From assembly GCA_037903355.1 (NCBI GenBank), contig JBAJFE010000004.1:1612001-1676000 (forward strand): a stretch of 64,000 nt of DNA, written 5' to 3'. The first letter of the stretch is position 1. Every line of letters begins with the position of its first letter. Made by a program: the position numbers and the translations under genes. Origin of the DNA: Trichuris trichiura (taxonomy: Eukaryota; Nematoda; Enoplea; Trichinellida; Trichuridae). This document shows, piece after piece, positions 49,420 through 58,943 of this stretch. A model generated the notes under the pieces. The model did not search any database. It was not told the origin of the DNA and worked only from the letters and a program-made list of their open reading frames with translations.

Positions 49420-51552
49420 ATGATGAGCGATTCGGAACTTAAAAACAAATCTAGCAATGAGAGCAGAAGCTCTGGAGATACGACAAACGAAAAATCGTCT
49501 GAAGAGACAACCGCGCTGTCGGATAAAAAAGTTTCAACTTTGGCGAGGCTGAAAAGCTACCCGACAGCTATCTATTTTATATTGGGTAATGAATTCGCCG
49601 AACGCTTTTCATACTACGGTATGCGAGCAGTGCTTATCCTTTACCTTACAACGATACTACTGCTGAATGATTCAACAGCCAAAATTGTGTATCATACTTT
49701 CACCGCATTGGCATATTTGTTCCCTATGGTTGGTTCCATTTTAGCAGACGGCTTTTTCGGTCGTTACAACGTTATCCTCTATGTATCCATACTATACGTT
49801 ATTGGGCAGTCGCTCCTATCCGTCAGTGCTATCACTAGTTTACTACAAGGTGCAAGCCAACCTTTGACATACGTAAGCCTGCTCATAATAGCCTTTGCTA
49901 CTGGTGGCATTAAGCCGAATGTATCATCTTTGGCGGCAGACCAATTTCCAGCGCATATGACAAGGGAAAGATCATTATTCTTCTCAATGTTTTACTTCTT
50001 TATCAATTTGGGCTCGCTGCTCTCGTTCATCATAACTCCATATCTTCGCAGCCAAATCAGCTGCGACGGCCGGGAAAGCTGTTTTCCTTTGGCCTTTGGC
50101 GTACCTGCAATTTGCATGTTTCTTGCACTTATAATTTTTTTGCTTGGGAGGTCGTTCTATTATAAAGCGCCTGCTCAAGGAGCCGTCCTTGTTCAAGTCT
50201 GCCAGTGCGTTATGTACGCCATAAAGCAGCGCTTTAGAAGTTCGAAAAGTGAAGACAAACCAGCCCATTGGCTTGATCGCGCGTCTCCAAAATTCAGCGA
50301 AGAATTAATCAAAAATGTCAAGACCATATTTGGCGTAACGGTGGTCTTCCTACCGGCTGTCTTTTGGACATGTCTCTATGACCAGACCGGTTCTGCATGG
50401 GTCCTACAGGCTAGCCATATGAATGGCGCTGTAGGAGGCGTTACCATCTTGCCGGATCAATTATCCGCCGCCAATCCTCTGCTGATTATCGTTTTGGTGC
50501 CATTTTTCGAAGGTTTCATTTATCCATGTTTAACAAAACGTGGATTCCTCTCAAAACCGCTGAGAAGGATGGGTTACGGACTCCTGCTGTCCACAGTTGC
50601 CATGGCAATATCCGGAGTAGTCCAAATATTTGTACAGCGAGAAATGCCCACGCTACCTGCTGCTGGAAGCAAGCAAGTAATACTGTACAATGGAAATAAC
50701 TGCACAGCTGAATATTTTGTCAACGGAACGACGAAGGGCTTCTTGGATGTCGCAACTCCATCGATTAAGTTTGACGTCAAATGTGGCAGCATTCTATCCA
50801 TCCGCTCGGTAAACTGCTTTAGAAAAATCGAGCAAACTGTAGTTGTGGGTATAAACGACTGCCAAATGGACAAAGGTCAGTTTTATTTCATTGGAAGTCG
50901 AGTTATCACGACGGAATATAAAATACAGCATGCCGTTGACAGTGCTACAAGGCTTTACGTACTTGCGGAAAACCAGAACGCTCTGACGAATCAGAAACTG
51001 ACATTATGGCGCCATTCCGCTCTATTAAAGTCTGTCCCCATCGACAAGTTCAGACCAAGCGAGTACGTGGAAGTGAAGCCCGCCATTGTCGGCCAAAATG
51101 TTTTAGACATCAAAATAACCACATGCGAAACCAACGGAACTCAATGCTCTTACGCGAAGATTGGCGAAGTAAGACTTCACATGGGTAGTTCAATTGTATT
51201 AATCTTGAATGACGAAACGAACTTGAAAACCTTTACTACTGTCGCTGGCTATAAAGTTTCTATCCTCTGGCAGATACCTCAATGGGTCATTATGACCACA
51301 TCGGAAATTTTATTCTCCATTTCTGGACTGGAATTTGCCTATTCGGAAGCAGCCCCAAGCGTCAAATCTGTTATGAGTGCCGTATGGCTGATGACTACGT
51401 TTCTAGGAAACGTTCTAGTCATACTCATTTCTGGTACCCATATGTTTGCTGATCTAGTCGTTGAGACTTTCGTCTATACTGGCATTATGGTTATAATCTC
51501 CATTGTGTTCGTCTTCCTGGCTCGGCGATATCGTTATAGCACTGAGCGTTAG
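49420..51552 (+). CDS. pept: POT-family proton-coupled oligopeptide transporter, copy 2, intronless
   Basis: A 710-residue paralogue of the 40.2 kb transporter, same strand, start-to-start about 9.2 kb. Same architecture: charged cytosolic N terminus (MMSDSELKNKSSNESRSSG), about twelve membrane helices, large extracellular loop around residues 385-590 with cysteines and sites such as NCT and NGT, then SILWQIPQWVIMT and the final helices. Signatures: NEFAERFSYYGMRAVLILYL (canonical ExxERFxYY, unlike copy 1), GSILADGFFGRY, GGIKPNVSSLAADQF, MFYFFINLGSLLS. The membrane segments are nearly the same in both copies and the extracellular loop is much more diverged. Single exon. The second codon is also ATG. 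Confidence 0.95.
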   Translation: MMSDSELKNKSSNESRSSGDTTNEKSSEETTALSDKKVSTLARLKSYPTAIYFILGNEFAERFSYYGMRAVLILYLTTILLLNDSTAKIVYHTFTALAYLFPMVGSILADGFFGRYNVILYVSILYVIGQSLLSVSAITSLLQGASQPLTYVSLLIIAFATGGIKPNVSSLAADQFPAHMTRERSLFFSMFYFFINLGSLLSFIITPYLRSQISCDGRESCFPLAFGVPAICMFLALIIFLLGRSFYYKAPAQGAVLVQVCQCVMYAIKQRFRSSKSEDKPAHWLDRASPKFSEELIKNVKTIFGVTVVFLPAVFWTCLYDQTGSAWVLQASHMNGAVGGVTILPDQLSAANPLLIIVLVPFFEGFIYPCLTKRGFLSKPLRRMGYGLLLSTVAMAISGVVQIFVQREMPTLPAAGSKQVILYNGNNCTAEYFVNGTTKGFLDVATPSIKFDVKCGSILSIRSVNCFRKIEQTVVVGINDCQMDKGQFYFIGSRVITTEYKIQHAVDSATRLYVLAENQNALTNQKLTLWRHSALLKSVPIDKFRPSEYVEVKPAIVGQNVLDIKITTCETNGTQCSYAKIGEVRLHMGSSIVLILNDETNLKTFTTVAGYKVSILWQIPQWVIMTTSEILFSISGLEFAYSEAAPSVKSVMSAVWLMTTFLGNVLVILISGTHMFADLVVETFVYTGIMVIISIVFVFLARRYRYSTER

Positions 51553-52364
51553 CACTTCTATCAAAGCTGTACAAATGCAGCTACTAGCAGGATTGCGAAA
51601 AAAGTTATTCCCCGTTTCACCTGCCGGCGTTCGCGACAAAATTTCTATTCAACAAACGGTGCATAGTTATCACTTGAATGTTTAGGGTCTGAAAGCAAGA
51701 ATTGTTGATCTTGTGTTTTGCACGACCAAAAATGACAAGTAAAATTATTGAATTTTATTATTACTGAAGCGCACTACGACGTTACTTCTTGATGAGCAGC
51801 CTACGCAGAGTGTTTTGCCTTAAGGACCCAATTCGTACAAGCCGAGTCCGACGCCTGCTTAATGACCGCCAGCAGTCAACCAGCTTCTTTAGATTTACTT
51901 TAAGGTACAATACACTTTGTTTTGAAAACGATGGCTTGGGTTATAACACGAAAACTAGATATCTCAGATTTTGCCGCCAAGCGGTTTCCGCGCCCGAAAA
52001 ATGCAGGTTCGTTTCAGCAAAGGATGCGATCATCCTGTTCTACCTCTACTAGTACCCATGACAGCTATTCTTTTTTGTTATTATTTAAGCTTAGAAAAGA
52101 TTACAAACCTTATGTTTAGGCATACGTTTAGGTAAAGACGTAAACGATGGATTGCAAACTTACAGTATGACGCTGATGCGGCTAAAAGGCAAGATTCTTA
52201 ACTGCTTTCTGGACTAATTATTTGTTAAGCCATTTTCCAACTGGATCTACTGTACTGCGTCCATTATTGTTTACTCTTTCTGATTGCGTATCTAAAATAA
52301 GTACATGAAATGCATTTGATATTTCTGTGCCTGCACATACATAAAACAGTTTAAGAACTGTACC
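51553..52364. other. Intergenic, contains repeat copy C
   Basis: Between the second transporter and the unknown seven-exon gene. The main content is a copy of the dispersed ~190-bp repeat. A nearby AATTTTATT run at about 51,750 could serve as transcript end, without a perfect AATAAA. Confidence 0.45.
51996..52188 (+). repeat. Dispersed ~190-bp repeat, copy C
   Basis: Begins AAAAATGCAGGTTCGTTTCA, contains TTATGTTTAGGCATACGTTT followed by AGGTAAAGAC, and ends CTTACAGTATGACGCTG. Closest in layout to copy D in the phosphorylase kinase gene. Confidence 0.75.
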
Positions 52365-54042
52365 ATGGCGGTTTTGTTGAACTTTAACTGCCGTGGTGTT
52401 GAAATGGACGCTTTGAAGGACTTAATAAAGGCGCATAGAGCATTGCCGGTTGAATCACGGCGGTTGCATGCTTCGCGCTATGCAGTTTTATTATCAAGCG
52501 CTTTCGAAGCAGATTCAAACAGCAAAACGTCTACAACCGTGCAGCAAAAAACTTCTCCTCTAGAAGAGTTGTTAATTTCCTTACTATATCCTTTTGCGGA
52601 GGAGGTATACTGCGTTGCATGGGCATGCGTGGGCTTTCGATTTTTTTAAACTTTAGGTGCCGGAACCGTTTCGCCAGCTGATCTATAACATACTATGGAA
52701 ACCACAGATGGCCTTTTTGGACTGCCTGCACAAATTGTTCGATAATTATTATGCCGCGCAAGACTTTTCTGCCGCTCTGCGTGCGGGGCAAAATGCTCCT
52801 GTGTCCCTCCATCAAAGAGAAGTAGTTTTTGGTACAATTGAAAGAGTCACTACAATCTGTTGATTTTTAGGAATTTATATTGGCAAAAATAGAGGAGGAC
52901 TTGTTTCGGTTGATTGAAAAACAAATTCGGGCGTACTTGGACTTGCTCAATAGTGCGGCCAACAAACTGCAAAAAATGGATGTCCACTCAAGGCTTACCT
53001 ATCCCGCGCTATCACTTGTGAAATATTTAGGCGACTTTGACGGTATTTCTCACCATACGCGTTAATACATTTGCAAACTTTTATCTTCAGGCTTGAAATG
53101 GGCAGCTGAGCAGTTTGACTCTATGCAAGGAGTGTCTTTGTCCAATTCAGTAGTTGTTACAAAGTTGGAGGAATATGCAGAGCTAAAACATAAGGTAGCC
53201 CAGCTTGAGAAACGTGTTGCAGGCATCCTTAGGTCGGATACTTATTTGTTCTGCTATTTTCTCTAATCTTTTAAAATATTTCCTTAGCAAAGAGCAGACT
53301 GCAGATTATGCACGTCAAGCTAATATCGTTGCATTTGACGTCAACCGCCTTGAGTCTTCTACTTGCGATACTTTCATAGTAAAGGATATTGTGGCGTCCT
53401 TCGTGCAAGCACTTTTCCCTTGGAAGGTCGTTGAATCATCAACTCTTTCCGTTCGCCTGCGTTTCAAAGATATAGTATTTCATTTTTCCCGCGGAAAAGA
53501 CTGGAACGACTTTCCTTCCGAATGGACAGTTTCGTTCGAGCCAAGTACATTTTCAACCTTCGTGGCCGCCAGACCTTTGCAGTGCCTATATTTAGAAGTG
53601 TGCCTAACTTATGAGCCTTTGGAAGAGTTGGAACGCAATTTTTGGACTTCATTCTGCCGCGATGGTACAGTAAGCGATTGCGCAAAGTTCAAGGAACGAT
53701 TTCCTCAAGCGAATCGCTTTTCCCTCGTACGTTCTAAGCTTTCGTGAATGCTTACTTGCTGCTTCTTACGACTTCAGGTTTTATCTTCGTTACAAAAGTT
53801 AATTGACGCAGTTACTGTAACTCTCGAAGAGTTCGTTCAGGTTCTATACGATCATCGTGGCACTCGTTTAGTCGACTCCGCGTTAGTTTGATTTGCTTTC
53901 ATGCACGTTGCTAATATGTTTACGTTTAAGCCTTACTGTTCCTCTTGGAGATGGGAAAGAGCTCACTTTCAAAGTAGACATCATCAATTATCCAAATGTG
54001 AATTCCGTCAAGTTTGACGCGAAGAATAAGTTCGTTATCTGA
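52365..54042 (+). CDS. Unrecognised 449-residue protein, 7 exons
   Basis: Model: 52365-52604, 52657-52821, 52871-53042, 53091-53213, 53293-53726, 53778-53881, 53931-54042. All introns are 45-79 nt with GT/AG ends, phases agree, and the sum is 450 codons including stop, so I am confident that this is a gene. The first half is helical (LISLLYPFAEE, LIYNILWKPQMAFLDCLHKL, EEDLFRLIEKQIRAYLDLL), then a short coiled coil (TKLEEYAELKHKVAQLEK), then a beta-rich domain (WKVVESSTLSVRLRFKDIVF, WTVSFEPSTFSTFVAARPLQ) and a C-terminal segment VPLGDGKELTFKVDIINYPN. No signal peptide or membrane helix. I do not recognise the family. The exon 4/5 junction (acceptor at 53,292) is the least certain join. Confidence 0.75.
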
Positions 54043-54939
54043 CGTCTGTGATCTTCACTAATTTTATCCTTTTTTAGCAGTAAGCTGAACAGCTTATGTA
54101 TGGAGGAAAAAAGGTCAGAGAAGTTTTCCATTCGAAGATTGTGCAAGAAAGTACCTGCAATACTTTGATTACTGTAAGAAGAAAACTGCCACGAAATTTA
54201 AACTGCCTCTCTTGTAATCGCTAGCTGAAATATCGTTGTTTAACTTGATTTGTTATTCAATAAAACTAAGCAGCGAGCAGTTCGTTTTTTTCGACTTTTA
54301 TTTAATTATGTTTAGTGCGGCTTAATGCCCTGCAAGAAAAATTTCATACGCAAAAATGTATTTGGATTTCTACGGGGCTGTCATCAGCACTGAAAATGAG
54401 TATACGCGCGGGAAGAGTTCACGGCAGTATGAAACAGCGTTTCAAAGTAGAGAAGGCGAAAGCAGCAATTCCAGTTTCAAAGAAATTTTCGCGCGAAGCA
54501 GTGGGTAGTTAGCATGGCTAAAATTCTCAAGAAAAATTTTAAAGAAAAGTCTTTCTCTGGATAGGATGTCTCCATACTTTTCGGTTCGTCATAAAAAATG
54601 AAATGTTGCAAAAAACAAATTGAAAATGCTGTTTATTCAATATTAATGCTAATATTTTAATAATTAAGTGGTATCAGTTCGAACTGTTGTCAAATTCATT
54701 CGAAAAATTGTAAACGAAAATCAGGTACATCGTAATTTCCAAAATGGAATTCAATCATAATTGAAGCTATGGCAGCTTAGTAAACCCTTAAGCAACAAGC
54801 TCCACTGTTCTTTGCTGACTCAGCATGTTTTAAAATGTTGACAAGCAGTAGTGTCAAGTTTTCGAAGTAAGCTGCTACTGTAATTGACAACAGATGATTA
54901 ATTGCTATTCGAAGTCAACTTATTGGTAGAACTGTTAAT
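54043..54939. other. Intergenic, no recognised gene
   Basis: Lies between the unknown gene and the retroelement insertion. AATAAA at about 54,260 is a candidate poly(A) signal for the upstream gene. Frames are short and I see no repeat apart from the target-site sequence at its right edge. Confidence 0.45.
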
Positions 54940-54955
54940 TTTAGGAATTTATAAT
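54940..54955. repeat. Target-site duplication, 3' side of Penelope-like element
   Basis: TTTAGGAATTTATAAT, identical to 57,481-57,496. Confidence 0.85.
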
Positions 54956-55014
54956 TTCATTTTGTTGCTTCTTTTTGTACGGATTTTTATGTCCCGTTGA
55001 AAAAACTTTTATTA

Positions 55015-55062
55015 CTGAAATGTCCGGAGCTTTCGGGTCATTCGAGACCCGTTATCAGCGGT
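55015..55062 (-). ncRNA. Hammerhead-like core in the 3' region of the Penelope-like element
   Basis: Minus strand: CTGATAA (55,058-55,052), stem II from CGGGTC...GACCCG, GAAA (55,034-55,031), then GCTCCGGAC. It has the same sense as the element's coding region. Hammerhead motifs are known from terminal repeats of Penelope-like elements. Here the core has an A for the conserved G (CTGATAA), and stem I is not evident, so this copy is probably inactive. Confidence 0.5.
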
Positions 55063-55189
55063 CTTAAGTTGTAAATATGATTTTTGGCAGCGAATGCCAT
55101 CTATCGTTTCCGAGGATTTTAAAGCGGGCATTTTTAAAGTTTTCCGTTGGTAGGTTCTTGCATTTGAGTCTGTCAGCGCAATTCTTTTT

Positions 55190-55257
55190 TTTCATATTGC
55201 ATTCATTTTTTCTTCTTCTTTCTTTCTTCTTTTTCCTTTTTCTTTTTCTTTCTTTGT
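55190..55257. repeat. Polypyrimidine (T/C) tract
   Basis: A nearly pure T/C run on the plus strand (A/G on the element's sense strand) of TTTCTTCTTTCTTT type inside the 3' region of the Penelope-like element. Confidence 0.8.
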
Positions 55258-55365
55258 TCCATATATATTGCAATCTTATCCATTTCTATTTGTTCTAATT
55301 ATTCGTTTTTTCTTCTTTCCGGGATATTGTATTTCATCTGTTGAGTGAGCAACAATTATACCGCG

Positions 55366-55881
55366 TCACAATATTTGTCCAAATCCACTTATGTCCACTC
55401 CTTGATCGCGGTTGTAAGTCGTATTGTGTCTAATGTATAGTGCTTCTTTAATTCTTCTTAACCGTAAATTGTTTTCGTAACATAAAACTTTTGGGTGGAG
55501 TGGTTGCGTGCATTGCGTCGCGTGTTCCACTACAGCAGAGGCTTGTTTGGCTTTTTCCATTGTAATTTTTGGGTCCACGATTGGTCTGCCTCGCTGTGTG
55601 GTTAGATTGGTGCCATTGTCAAGTATGGCTTTCGCGTTATTGTAACTTGTGAGTTTTTTGATGTGTTCGTTAAATCTATGCTCTAGGGTGTTTCCCGTTT
55701 CACCAATATAAATCCCTGAGCAAGAACATTCAACCGCGTATATTAATCCTGTCTTTTTGTTTGCGGGGATTTTAGTTTTGTCTGTGCGAAGAATTGCCCT
55801 GAGGTTGGGCGAACTTTTGAAAAAGACTCTGAAGCCTAATCTTTTTCCTAATTGGACAATCTTTTCGCCTAAACCTGCCAC
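55366..55881 (-). pseudogene. GIY-YIG endonuclease segment of the Penelope-like element
   Basis: The C-terminal endonuclease that nicks the target DNA for reverse transcription. 171 codons stay open, from about VAGLGEKIVQLGKRLGF to a stop at 55,366. It shows LIYAVECSCSGIYIGETGNT and LEHRFNEHIKKL: the GIY- and YIG-like strands, the conserved Arg and the EH pair, with a CSCSG cysteine pair. The element's frame is broken just upstream (near 55,890), so it can no longer be made as part of the full protein, although this part looks intact. Confidence 0.9.
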
Positions 55882-57480
55882 ATAAGGAATAACCAGACAA
55901 GTGTCGTGCGGAGTGTTTTGCTTTGGAGACTCACAGTGCGAAGCTTGTGGTTGAACACTTGGTTAATAAAGGATTTAGGATAACCGTTTTTGTAGAAGAT
56001 TTTTCTAATGTAGTTAATTTCTGGCTGGAGATATTCGGGACTGCATAAATTGAATGCTCTGTTATCATTCCGGAGAGGATACCACGCATTACTGATCGTG
56101 GGTGATGTGATGAAAAATTGAGGTACTGATCTGTGTGCGTGGGTTTTCTGTAAACTCTGGTTTTTAGTCCTTGATTAGTGCGAATAATCAGTGTGTCAAG
56201 GAAGGGGAGGGTTCGGTTTGATTCTTTCTCCATTGTAAAAACGATTTGATTGGGGCATACGCTGTTAAGAAATTCTAGAAACTGTTCTTCCTTTCCAGCT
56301 TTGATAATTACGAAGATGTCGTCTACGTATCTTTTGAATAGTCGTGGGGCTATTTGCCTATCTACCGTTTTCAACATTTGCCTTTCAAAACTCTCCATGA
56401 ATATTTCGGCCAGGGTAGGAGATAGTGGGTTGCCCATAGGGACACCGATAGATTAATTGTAGAACTTATTATCAAACATGGTTGTAAGGTATCAAACATG
56501 AAGTAATTGCTTTCTTGCATGCAGAATGATACCAACTTGACAATGTGGAAAGGATTTAACTTGGTTCTGGTGAACAGATTTGTGTCTGTATTGAGGAGAT
56601 TGTATAGTGTATCGAGAGTTTTTGAGATCGGAATGCTAGGGAATAAATCTTTTACATCGTAGCTAACTAAGATTTCGTCCGGTTCTAGATGGTATTTTCG
56701 TATTTCGTTGACGAAGGTGTTACTATTTTTGACGAAGGACGGTTCTTTGCCAGTTAGTGGTTTGATCACTTTTTTCAAATATCGGCTGAGCTGGCTTGTG
56801 GTGCTGTTAATTGTGGAAACTATTGGTCTTAGTGGGACCTCCGGTTTGTGCACTTTAGGCAGGCCGTAGAGCTGAGGGGGTCTGTAATTTGATGTGAACC
56901 CAAAATGCTTCGCTATCCTGATGATTTCTGGTTCTTTGGTTTCTGTGCCGTATGTGATGAGAAGGGAACGAAGATTCTTCCGTGACAATTCTGTAGGGTC
57001 ATTGGGCAGAGGTGTATAACTGTCGGTGTTCAAGATAGTTATCATTTTTTCGTTGTAGGTGGTTCTGTCGAGTAGGACAATTCTATTGCCTTTATCTGCT
57101 TTAGTTATAATTCTATCCGGCTGCCTTTTAAGTTGATTTAAGCAGTTGACCTCATATCGGCTTAAGTTTGGGGTGGTGTTGAAGCGGTGATCTAGGATTA
57201 ACGTAGATAAATCCCTCTTGATCTGCGTGGCTTTCTGTGGATCAACTGAAGATAGGCTATCTTCAACTGAGGCAATGATGTCAAGAAAGGGTGGCTGTTT
57301 AGGAGTAGGTACAAAGTTCAGTCCTTTTCTCAGGATAGTTCTTTCACTTTCGTTTAGAGGTAAGGAGCTGAGATTTATTACCTTTGTGTTTAGGTCTGAA
57401 CCACTGGTTCTTTGCGGAGGATTTCTGCAGGAGTTTCGAGTTGTCGTCAGGAATCTGACCTGAAGGCTCTCAAATTTTCT
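55882..57480 (-). pseudogene. Reverse transcriptase segment of the Penelope-like element
   Basis: Reading on the minus strand begins inside the protein at 57,480 and shows VINLSSLPLNESE, KGLNFVPTP, IITKADKGNRIVLLD, YGLPKVHKPEVPLRPIVS, LVSYDVKDLFPSIPI, GNPLSPTLAEIFMESFE and the catalytic RYVDDIFVI. KADKGN and the final YVDD box are typical of Penelope-type enzymes. Lesions: a 20-bp tandem duplication (56,471-56,500) plus an in-frame TAA (56,455-56,453) just before the GNPLSP motif; a shift near 56,050 after GMITE; and another near 55,890. Telomerase was considered and rejected because of the attached GIY-YIG domain. Confidence 0.92.
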
Positions 57481-57517
57481 TTTAGGAATTTATAATAGGA
57501 ATAGGAATTTATAATTG
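57481..57517. repeat. Target-site duplication, 5' side, plus adjacent extra copy
   Basis: TTTAGGAATTTATAAT at 57,481-57,496 duplicates the 3' flank; TAGGAATTTATAAT is repeated once more at about 57,503-57,516, possibly a slippage or a short duplication. Confidence 0.8.
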
Positions 57518-58943
57518 TAGTATACTGCGTCAAAAATAGCTGCAAAGGCTTCCAGCGTTACTTGGCCGAATTAAACGGCGGGACAAAGAAGTAGTGGAAA
57601 TAGTCTGTTAAGTAGTGCCTACTTTTGTGATTCACTAATATATACGTTGCTCACGTTACAAAATTTTTTTGGTGAAATTTCAATTCGTGGCAAAGGCTAT
57701 TTGACAGTATGTGAAACTCGTCCGAGTAACTGAACTTGATTTCTATTCAAGGCTTCTGTATTTAGTAAACATGTTTCGTGATACTATCGCGCGCTGAAGG
57801 GAATTTCTCTTAAGAAGAGAGACTGTTTGCTTATAGTTTTGTTTTCGATTTTTCCTTCATTTTTTAGCATTTATTGTTTACAAGTTTTTCGATGTTGCAT
57901 CCGACGACTAACTTGGCCAACTTTCTAGACTTTGCTCTTAGGGCAAGCAAAATGGCATGCTGGTGTTAAGAAGCTCTGAATGACGTGGCGGTTTCGGTCA
58001 AGCGTTCCGTATTTGTTGAGCACGTTGTTATCTTGTTATGCATTCGTTCGAATGGCACGTGATAGCGAACTTTACCCGTTGATTTGCTGCACTTTAAGTG
58101 AACTATACCACTTTCATGTGAAGTAGCTCTTGTTCTTTCCGTGTTCGAGTAAAGTTTTAATACCTCTGTGCTAGAATGCGCCGCAAGCAGTGAAGGCACG
58201 GGTATACTGTGGTGACTAGGCAATTAACTGCATTTAAGCTCTTGCTGACTAAATGCATCGGGTTTTTATTTGCGTCCGATTTTATTCTCCCTTTGCTTGG
58301 CAAATTCGTTGAAACGAAGATTGCAAATACATTAACTCCAATAAGAGTTGACTTACCCTTTTTTGCTGGTGGTGGAATCGCGCGTTGTGTTGAAAATGTT
58401 ATATCATTGTCTTGTTGTTATTTCCTTTAATAAATTGCCTCAGAGCCTCGAGACGTCTTTTTTAAAGATGAACTGACGCAGTCTGTCCTGGCGAGGTGGT
58501 TTGCAAGCTATTTAAACGGACAAGTCCACTAACTTGTTCTCTAATCTCTGAAGGCTATCACAGGCAGCAGCTGTTTTGCGCTTCAGCTAACATAGCAATA
58601 AGGTTTCCTGTTGCTGTCCATCAATGTTAACCAACTCTATTTTAATTTATTTACGTCCGATTTGGTAGGCATATTTACTTGGTAGTGCGCACCCATTCTT
58701 TTAACTTTTACTTTCTCATTTCCTGCGCGCGTGTAGCGTAGGAGGCTTGACATCTTTCTCAGCTTTGTCAATGCTTTTTTTTTAACTATGCATTTCTAAA
58801 TAGCAAAGCTAAACTATTATCGTCCTGTAGAGTATGGCACTATTTTTGGCGGTAAATCTGCCTTCGAATGCAACCCACCTCAAACGAGACAATTCATCTG
58901 CTTAGCATATTTTCTTGTTTTAGTCATACGGCTGTTTGTTTCA
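57518..58943. other. Intergenic upstream of phosphorylase kinase
   Basis: No recognised gene. GTTACTTGGCCGAATTA at 57,557-57,573 repeats the tip of the 20.9 kb foldback element. The promoter of the phosphorylase kinase gene must lie here. Confidence 0.45.

Larger units (their letters stand above)
54956..57480 (-). mobile_element. Penelope-like retroelement, 5'-truncated and broken, 16-bp TSD
   Basis: Perfect 16-bp repeats TTTAGGAATTTATAAT flank it (54,940-54,955 and 57,481-57,496); TAGGAATTTATAAT occurs once more just outside. The minus strand encodes a reverse transcriptase followed by a GIY-YIG endonuclease, the defining layout of Penelope-like elements. The reading frame is already open at the right boundary, so the 5' part was lost at insertion. 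The roughly 410-bp 3' region (minus sense) holds a purine-rich tract and a hammerhead-like core. Three frameshifts and a nonsense codon show that it is dead. Confidence 0.92.

Noticed and set aside
57218..57463. 81-codon plus-strand open frame
   Set aside because: Antisense to the N-terminal part of the Penelope-like reverse transcriptase.
55882..57480. Reverse transcriptase as a possible telomerase
   Set aside because: The attached GIY-YIG endonuclease, KADKGN motif and flanking TSD identify a Penelope-like element.
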